NCBI GenBank assembly: GCA_030148725.1
Contig: JASBSU010000058.1
Coordinates: forward strand, 1-42,367
Direction: 5' to 3'
DNA from: Hyphomicrobium sp.
GTDB taxonomy: Bacteria > Pseudomonadota > Alphaproteobacteria > Rhizobiales > Hyphomicrobiaceae
Length of the DNA: 42,367 nt
Shown one piece after another: positions 39,314-42,367 of the stretch (the first letter of the stretch is position 1; every line of letters starts with the position of its first letter). Made by a program: the position numbers and the translations under genes. The notes beneath the pieces were generated by a model. That model searched no databases, was not told where the DNA came from, and worked only from the letters and a program-made list of their open reading frames with translations.

Positions 39314-40465
39314 TCAACGGCGAGCGCCTGATCCGACGCTATCGCGCAGCACGCCGAACACTTCGTCGGCCAGCGCATCGAGGCCTTCGATGCCATCGCT
39401 GTTGGTCAGAATAGTTACCGACAGCCACGCTCCATCACCGCGACGCTCGATGGCATTGTACGACGTATAGCCCGGCACCGATCCCGAGTGATGATAGCTG
39501 TCCCATGTTTCGTCGTGCGTCACGTACCAGCCCATGCCGTAATACGTCAGCGGATCGACGCGCGCCGCATCTGAAAACATGGCCGCAAGACTAACTGGCG
39601 AAAGCACACGCTGCTGCATCAGCGCCGTATTCCACGCAAAGAGATCGAGCGCGCTGCTTTCCATGTCGGCGCAGCCATCGAGCCAGTGCGGCTGAGCGAA
39701 CGCCGGGCGGCGTCGATACTGCGGCGCCGCCAGGTTCCCATTGTCAACATGCTCACCCGCAAAGCCGGTGTCATCCAATCCCGATGGCCGCAGCAGTTTC
39801 TCACGCACGTAACCACGCATCGTTCCGCCCTCGGAGCCGGACGTCCGCAGGCTTGTCTCGATGATCTGGCCCAGAAGGAAATAGCTCGTATTGCTGTATT
39901 CGAAAGTATCCGGCCAGCCCCGCGGCACCTCACGCTTCAGTGCTGCGATGAGTTGCGGCACTTCCACCGCGCCCCATGGATCGGCACCGCGCGGCGGAGC
40001 ACGTGTGAAGTTGGGAAGGTTCGACGTCATCGACAGCAATCGGCGCACCGTGATCGGCGGCTGATCATCGGCGGACCATCGCTCGGTACCCTCGAAGATC
40101 TCCTTGAGCGGCGTATCGAGATGCAAAGGACGACGCGACAATGCCGCCGGCCCGCGCTCCTCGATGAGCTTCAGCATCGCCGCAGCGGTGAACTGCTTGG
40201 TCAGCGACCCGATGTGGTAAATGGTTGATGCGGTCGCCAGCACGCCTTGGCGCGCCTCGCCATATCCCCGCGCCGTCGTCAGCTGTCCATTGATGCCAAC
40301 CACGATCGACAGCGCGTGAGGAAGCGCCCGGCCCGTTCGCGGTGTCAGATAATTGCGGACCAGCTGATCGACCTGCGCGTCGAGCCGTGCATCGCCCTCA
40401 GCGCGCGCCGTGAACGCCGTGCAAAGGACGATGAGACCAAAGACGATGCCGCAAATCCTGACCAT
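39314..40465 (-). CDS. Serine hydrolase, beta-lactamase class C/DD-peptidase family
   Basis: 383 residues, signal peptide about 1-22. Active-site motifs of the penicillin-recognising serine enzymes: SLTK at 87-90 (nucleophile Ser87, Lys90), YSN at 190-192, and HSG in YHHSGSVPGY as the third motif. Exported, so it acts in the periplasm or at the envelope, on peptidoglycan-like peptides, beta-lactams or esters; the family is too broad to choose. No link to methanol oxidation is evident. It lies 64 bp after eboB on the same strand. Confidence 0.88.
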   Translation of the reverse strand: MVRICGIVFGLIVLCTAFTARAEGDARLDAQVDQLVRNYLTPRTGRALPHALSIVVGINGQLTTARGYGEARQGVLATASTIYHIGSLTKQFTAAAMLKLIEERGPAALSRRPLHLDTPLKEIFEGTERWSADDQPPITVRRLLSMTSNLPNFTRAPPRGADPWGAVEVPQLIAALKREVPRGWPDTFEYSNTSYFLLGQIIETSLRTSGSEGGTMRGYVREKLLRPSGLDDTGFAGEHVDNGNLAAPQYRRRPAFAQPHWLDGCADMESSALDLFAWNTALMQQRVLSPVSLAAMFSDAARVDPLTYYGMGWYVTHDETWDSYHHSGSVPGYTSYNAIERRGDGAWLSVTILTNSDGIEGLDALADEVFGVLRDSVGSGARR

Positions 40466-40529
40466 GTCACCAACCAGGATATTACACCTGCGCCCGGCGA
40501 CAATGCTCCGCGACCGTTAAAGGTTGCTG

Positions 40530-41498
40530 TCAGGCCTTGTCTGACTGCCCGCAGCCGCAACCACTACCCTCGGCCGGCACCTCGACACGCGGCGCCTGTC
40601 CCCCGCGCAGGATGGTATTGCCATCATAGCGCGCCCGCTGGTCGACTTCGCGATTGGCCCAGTCGGATTCGCTCATCTGGCCGCTCTGACCATAGGCCGC
40701 CAGCGCATTCCCATAAGTCACCCTGCGGATGTCAGCCGGCGCGATGCCCTGCTCCGCCAGCAACATCGCCGTCTTGGGTACGGACAGCGGATCGGAGATC
40801 CCCCAGTCGCACGCGGAATCGACGATGAGCTGCGCGGCGCCGTATTCGCGCACGAGCGCACACATGCGCTCCGCCGTCATTTTCGAATGCGGATAGATCG
40901 AGAATCCGGCCCAGAAACCGCGCTCGGTGACCTCGCGCACGGTCTCCTCGTTGACGTGATCGATCACGACGCGTGAAGGATCGAGCTTGTGCTCAATGAT
41001 GATGTCCATGGATCGCGACGCGCCCCGCTTCTTGTCGCGGTGCGGCGTGTGGATCATCACAGGAAGATCCATCTCGCGTGCGAGATCGAGTTGCAGGCGG
41101 AAATACTTCTCCTCCAGCGCCGTCTGCTCGTCAAACCCGATCTCGCCGATGGCCACGACGCCTTCTTTCGCAGCGAACTCAGGTAGGATCTCCATGACAC
41201 CTTCGGCCAGCGCCTCGTTGTTGGCTTCCTTCGAGTTGAGGCCGATGCAGCAGTAGTGCTGGATCCCGAATTGGCTGGCGCGGAAGCGCTCAAACCCCAG
41301 GATATGCGACAGGTAATCCCGATAGCTGCCGACATTGGTCCGCGCCTGACCGATCCAGAATGCCGGCTCGATCACGGCAACGACACCTGCCCGCGCCATC
41401 ACTTCGTAATCGTCTGTCGTCCGGGAAATCATATGAGCGTGCGGGTCGATGTACCTCACCGGCTCTGCTCCATTCGGATTGGCGGAATTGGCATTCAT
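40530..41498 (-). CDS. eboB: EboB-like TatD-family metal-dependent hydrolase
   Basis: 322 residues, no signal peptide. Amidohydrolase TIM barrel with metal ligands in YIDPHAHM (HxH near 20-22), the Glu in GEIGFDE, His in VMIHTPH, VVIDHVNEE and Asp in IVDSACDWG. The C-terminus is Cys-rich (GSGCGCGQ). It overlaps the upstream EboA-type gene by ATGA. A TatD-type hydrolase next to EboA is the start of the ebo cluster, whose product is unknown and which is linked to moving secondary metabolites to the periplasm in some bacteria and algae. The name rests on this pairing. Confidence 0.75.
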   Translation of the reverse strand: MNANSANPNGAEPVRYIDPHAHMISRTTDDYEVMARAGVVAVIEPAFWIGQARTNVGSYRDYLSHILGFERFRASQFGIQHYCCIGLNSKEANNEALAEGVMEILPEFAAKEGVVAIGEIGFDEQTALEEKYFRLQLDLAREMDLPVMIHTPHRDKKRGASRSMDIIIEHKLDPSRVVIDHVNEETVREVTERGFWAGFSIYPHSKMTAERMCALVREYGAAQLIVDSACDWGISDPLSVPKTAMLLAEQGIAPADIRRVTYGNALAAYGQSGQMSESDWANREVDQRARYDGNTILRGGQAPRVEVPAEGSGCGCGQSDKA

Positions 41499-42367
41499 GC
41501 GAGCATCTCCCAGGTGAGCTTACCATTGCGTATGTCGCGCCAGATCTCGGGCGCCATCTCGAGTTCGATAAGTGCCTCTGGGCTGGGGCATTCCGAGAGC
41601 GCTAGTGCCGCCGCCTTGCGTTCTGGCTCCGCGCCGGAATTCAACACGCGCACCAACTCGTCGAACCCCAAACCTTGATCGGCGAACGGCCCGACGCAAC
41701 GCCACAGCTCGGGCTTGACGTCCCGCCCCGCCGCCCAGCGCTCATGCGCATAGTCGACCAGCATGCGAGCCAGATCCACGTTGCGTCTCTCGTCCAGTCC
41801 TTGGATGGGCGCCAGCGTCGAACCGATGAACAGGGCTTTCACCACCATCTGGTTCCACATCGCCTCGCTGAAATTCTCGGCCGGATACGGGCTGTGATGC
41901 GCGACGGCCTCGTAGATCGGCTGCATGGCGGAGCGGACGCCCTCCAGAGCCAGCGGCAGCAGCCTTGCGGGCGCCGGAAACAGCGGCAACCCGCGAAACA
42001 GCGCGATCTGCTCGCCAATCTCGCCAGAACGCAACAGCGACTCCAGCCGCACGACGAACGCGTCTTCACCCGCGCCTGCGCTGGCCAGAAGGAAAAGCAC
42101 GCGGCAGGTCTGGTCACTCGTCCACGTGCTTGCGTCAAGGCCGGGCCGAACCGAAGCGCCCGCCTCCATCTCCGCCTGATCGAGTTGCAGCACCTCACGC
42201 CCAGCGCGTCGCGGTGCAAGACCGACCGCACGCGCGAGCGCCATGCCGGCTGGTGCCTCGGCAATTCGCGTCGTCTGCTCATCGACCCACGACAACGATT
42301 CCGGGCTTAGTCTGCGCCCGAGCCAGCCGCGCAGAAGCTGTATCCGATCATTGATCTCGCTGGCCAC
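41495..42367 (-). CDS. eboA: EboA-domain protein (start at window edge)
   Basis: 290 residues are visible, reaching the last base of the window, where a GTG could be the start or an internal Val, so the gene may be incomplete. It is a helical protein with the EboA-like run RTCRVLFLLASAGAGEDAFV-type helices, LFRGLPLFPAPARLL, EAVAHHSPYPAENFSEAMWNQMVVKALF and MLVDYAHERWAAGRD. No signal peptide or membrane span. EboA proteins are of unknown function and occur with EboB (TatD hydrolase), EboC (prenyltransferase) and others; those would lie outside this window. Confidence 0.75.
   Translation of the reverse strand: MASEINDRIQLLRGWLGRRLSPESLSWVDEQTTRIAEAPAGMALARAVGLAPRRAGREVLQLDQAEMEAGASVRPGLDASTWTSDQTCRVLFLLASAGAGEDAFVVRLESLLRSGEIGEQIALFRGLPLFPAPARLLPLALEGVRSAMQPIYEAVAHHSPYPAENFSEAMWNQMVVKALFIGSTLAPIQGLDERRNVDLARMLVDYAHERWAAGRDVKPELWRCVGPFADQGLGFDELVRVLNSGAEPERKAAALALSECPSPEALIELEMAPEIWRDIRNGKLTWEMLA

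Noticed and set aside
1-42367. Mobile elements, CRISPR arrays, tRNA or rRNA genes
   Set aside because: No transposase, integrase, regular short repeats or RNA-gene signatures were seen. The duplications are of whole genes with diverged DNA.

Overview
This is a GC-rich window dense in methanol-oxidation genes. It most resembles a methylotrophic alphaproteobacterium of the Hyphomicrobium type (inference from gene content and order). The core is a complete calcium-type methanol dehydrogenase operon on the minus strand, in the order mxaF-J-G-I-R-S-A-C-K-L-D plus a von Willebrand factor A gene (26241 down to 15451). A second, lanthanide-type dehydrogenase operon lies to the right on the same strand (38707 to 31199): xoxF, a MxaJ-like binding protein fused to ankyrin repeats, a secreted hypothetical, a c-type cytochrome, a PQQ-system substrate-binding protein and a YVTN beta-propeller. 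The active-site residues separate the two enzymes: MxaF has Asp-Tyr-Ala and XoxF has Asp-Tyr-Asp, the extra Asp being the lanthanide ligand.

The left edge (1-3122, plus strand) holds the tail of another XoxF-like gene, then a second ankyrin-fused binding protein and a second beta-propeller. It is a shortened, inverted paralogue of the right-hand block, so the mxa operon sits between two XoxF modules. Three NarL/LuxR-type two-component systems are interspersed (3183-5284, 5414-7589, 27202-29279). The second kinase is broken by an apparent one-base deletion near 6720. Between them are small secreted proteins (three DUF3617-like, one further START/SRPBCC protein besides MxaD, a fused SoxYZ-like carrier, Cys-rich unknowns), another beta-propeller and a TonB-dependent receptor behind a structured leader. 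The right edge (39314-42367) has a serine hydrolase and an eboB-eboA pair.

The main unexplained signal is a 13-bp palindrome, GGGA-N5-TCCC with a mostly A/T-rich centre. I see seven exact copies, all in intergenic regions upstream of the kinase/regulator pair, the secreted helper proteins, the SoxYZ-like carrier, the TonB receptor and xoxF. There are also weaker copies, including two placed 20 bp apart. I found no exact copy in front of mxaF. It looks like the operator of an undescribed regulon centred on periplasmic quinoprotein accessory functions, and the NarL-type regulators encoded here are the natural candidates to bind it. Two leader RNAs, of the TonB receptor and of xoxF, have nested perfect helices, and the xoxF leader shares a GNRA-capped hairpin with the mxaF ribosome-binding region.

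No tRNA, rRNA, insertion sequence, CRISPR array or replication origin was seen.
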